14,008 bases of DNA from CAZNQW01 sp964575225 (lineage in GTDB: Bacteria > Chloroflexota > Anaerolineae > JAAYZQ01): NCBI GenBank assembly GCA_964575225.1, contig CAZNQW010000094.1, positions 1 to 14,008 on the forward strand, in the 5' to 3' direction. Made by a program: the position numbers and the translations under genes. Positions 13,711 to 14,008 of the stretch are shown in pieces (position 1 is the stretch's first letter; the number at the start of each line of letters is the position of its first letter). Below the pieces are notes generated by a model, which was given only the letters and a program-made list of their open reading frames with translations, did not search any database and had not been told where the DNA came from.

Positions 13711-13737
13711 AATTCGTGAAATTCGTGTAATTCGTGG
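13711..13737. repeat. Three tandem 9-bp repeats AATTCGTGN
   Basis: AATTCGTGA, AATTCGTGT and AATTCGTGG follow one another without a gap, 42 bp upstream of the SRP RNA -35 box. It is AT-richer than its surroundings. It may be a dispersed intergenic repeat or a protein-binding array; nothing in the window decides. Confidence 0.7.
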
Positions 13738-13740
13738 CTG

Positions 13741-13937
13741 ACCCAGCGGCCCCGATCCCTGCATGTAAGGCGTTGTCCGGTCGAAATCCGGTTGCGTCGG
13801 AGGCAGTGCGACCCGGTCGGCATCGGTAGGCCTGGCCCCGCTTGCACGGGGGTGACGTGCTTGGGGAAGGTCACGGGCGGGCGTGGGTGAGGGAATTGGG
13901 ACGTCACAGCGGTGGCGATCGTGCCGCCATGCCTTCG
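13741..13937. other. Intergenic stretch without an assignable gene
   Basis: No convincing frame or RNA is visible. A short hairpin CCCCG-CTTGCA-CGGGG sits around 13838-13853. Minus-strand frames crossing the stretch also run through the 9-bp repeats and the palindromic repeat and are not credible genes. Confidence 0.5.
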
Positions 13938-13963
13938 TGTAGGGGCGGGTTTCAAACCCGCCC
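13938..13963. repeat. Palindromic intergenic repeat, GGGCGGGTTT core, second copy
   Basis: Preceded by TGTAG, GGGCGGGTTT (13943-13952), a central C and AAACCCGCCC (13954-13963) form a perfect palindrome identical over 21 bases to the inner part of the repeat at 9293-9323. The outer flanks differ: here TGTAG...AATA, there TGTAC...GTACA. Confidence 0.8.
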
Positions 13964-14008
13964 AATAGGCATCAACGTAAGCCCAGTAGCTGCTGAAAGG
14001 TTGCCGGA

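Noticed and set aside
13783..13797. TpsiC-like arm CCGG-TCGAAAT-CCGG suggesting a tRNA
   Set aside because: The loop lacks the TTC order, and no acceptor, D or anticodon arm of the right spacing surrounds it on either strand.
13521..13965. Overlapping minus-strand open frames of 144 and 99 codons
   Set aside because: They span the SRP RNA, its promoter, the 9-bp repeats and the palindromic repeat; their peptides are translations of those non-coding elements.

Overview
This is a GC-rich, gene-dense bacterial chromosomal window. I infer a member of the Chloroflexota (Anaerolineae-like). The grounds are the overall coding style, a class II HMG-CoA reductase, a long Bacillus-type SRP RNA, and palindromic intergenic repeats of a kind common in that phylum. 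That placement is an inference and was not searched.

Layout, left to right. (1) Positions 1-3523 hold a leftward operon: a DUF523 (TudS-like) protein, a stand-alone glutamate formimidoyltransferase (ftcD), a YacP-type NYN nuclease-fold protein and glycerol kinase (glpK). Two of the junctions are 4-base ATGA overlaps. The operon starts at a near-consensus promoter whose predicted start site falls on the DUF523 ATG, so the mRNA looks leaderless. The start of a further leftward gene is visible at the left edge. (2) Positions 3524-3922 are a divergent intergenic region with a palindromic repeat, a rightward promoter, a leader hairpin and a 14-bp palindrome. (3) Positions 3923-9215 hold a rightward operon: a NuoL-like protein, a HyfE/NuoK-like protein, a NuoN/NuoM-like protein and class II HMG-CoA reductase (mvaA). 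The two large membrane proteins keep the complex I/Mrp antiporter fold motifs but have lost most of the charged residues that carry protons. (4) Positions 9216-9425 are a convergent gap with two palindromic repeats. (5) Positions 9426-13669 run leftward: a 271-nt SRP RNA with its own promoter, an HI0933/BaiN-family flavoprotein, a membrane-anchored YabE-like DUF348-G5-3D cell-wall protein, and the 16S rRNA dimethyltransferase rsmA. (6) Positions 13670-14008 are non-coding, with a 9-bp triplicate repeat and another copy of the palindromic repeat.

Most genes are housekeeping. The most unusual part is the three-gene complex I-like membrane module at 3923-7894, which has no peripheral redox subunit in view, has substituted ion-channel residues, and is cotranscribed with a mevalonate-pathway enzyme.
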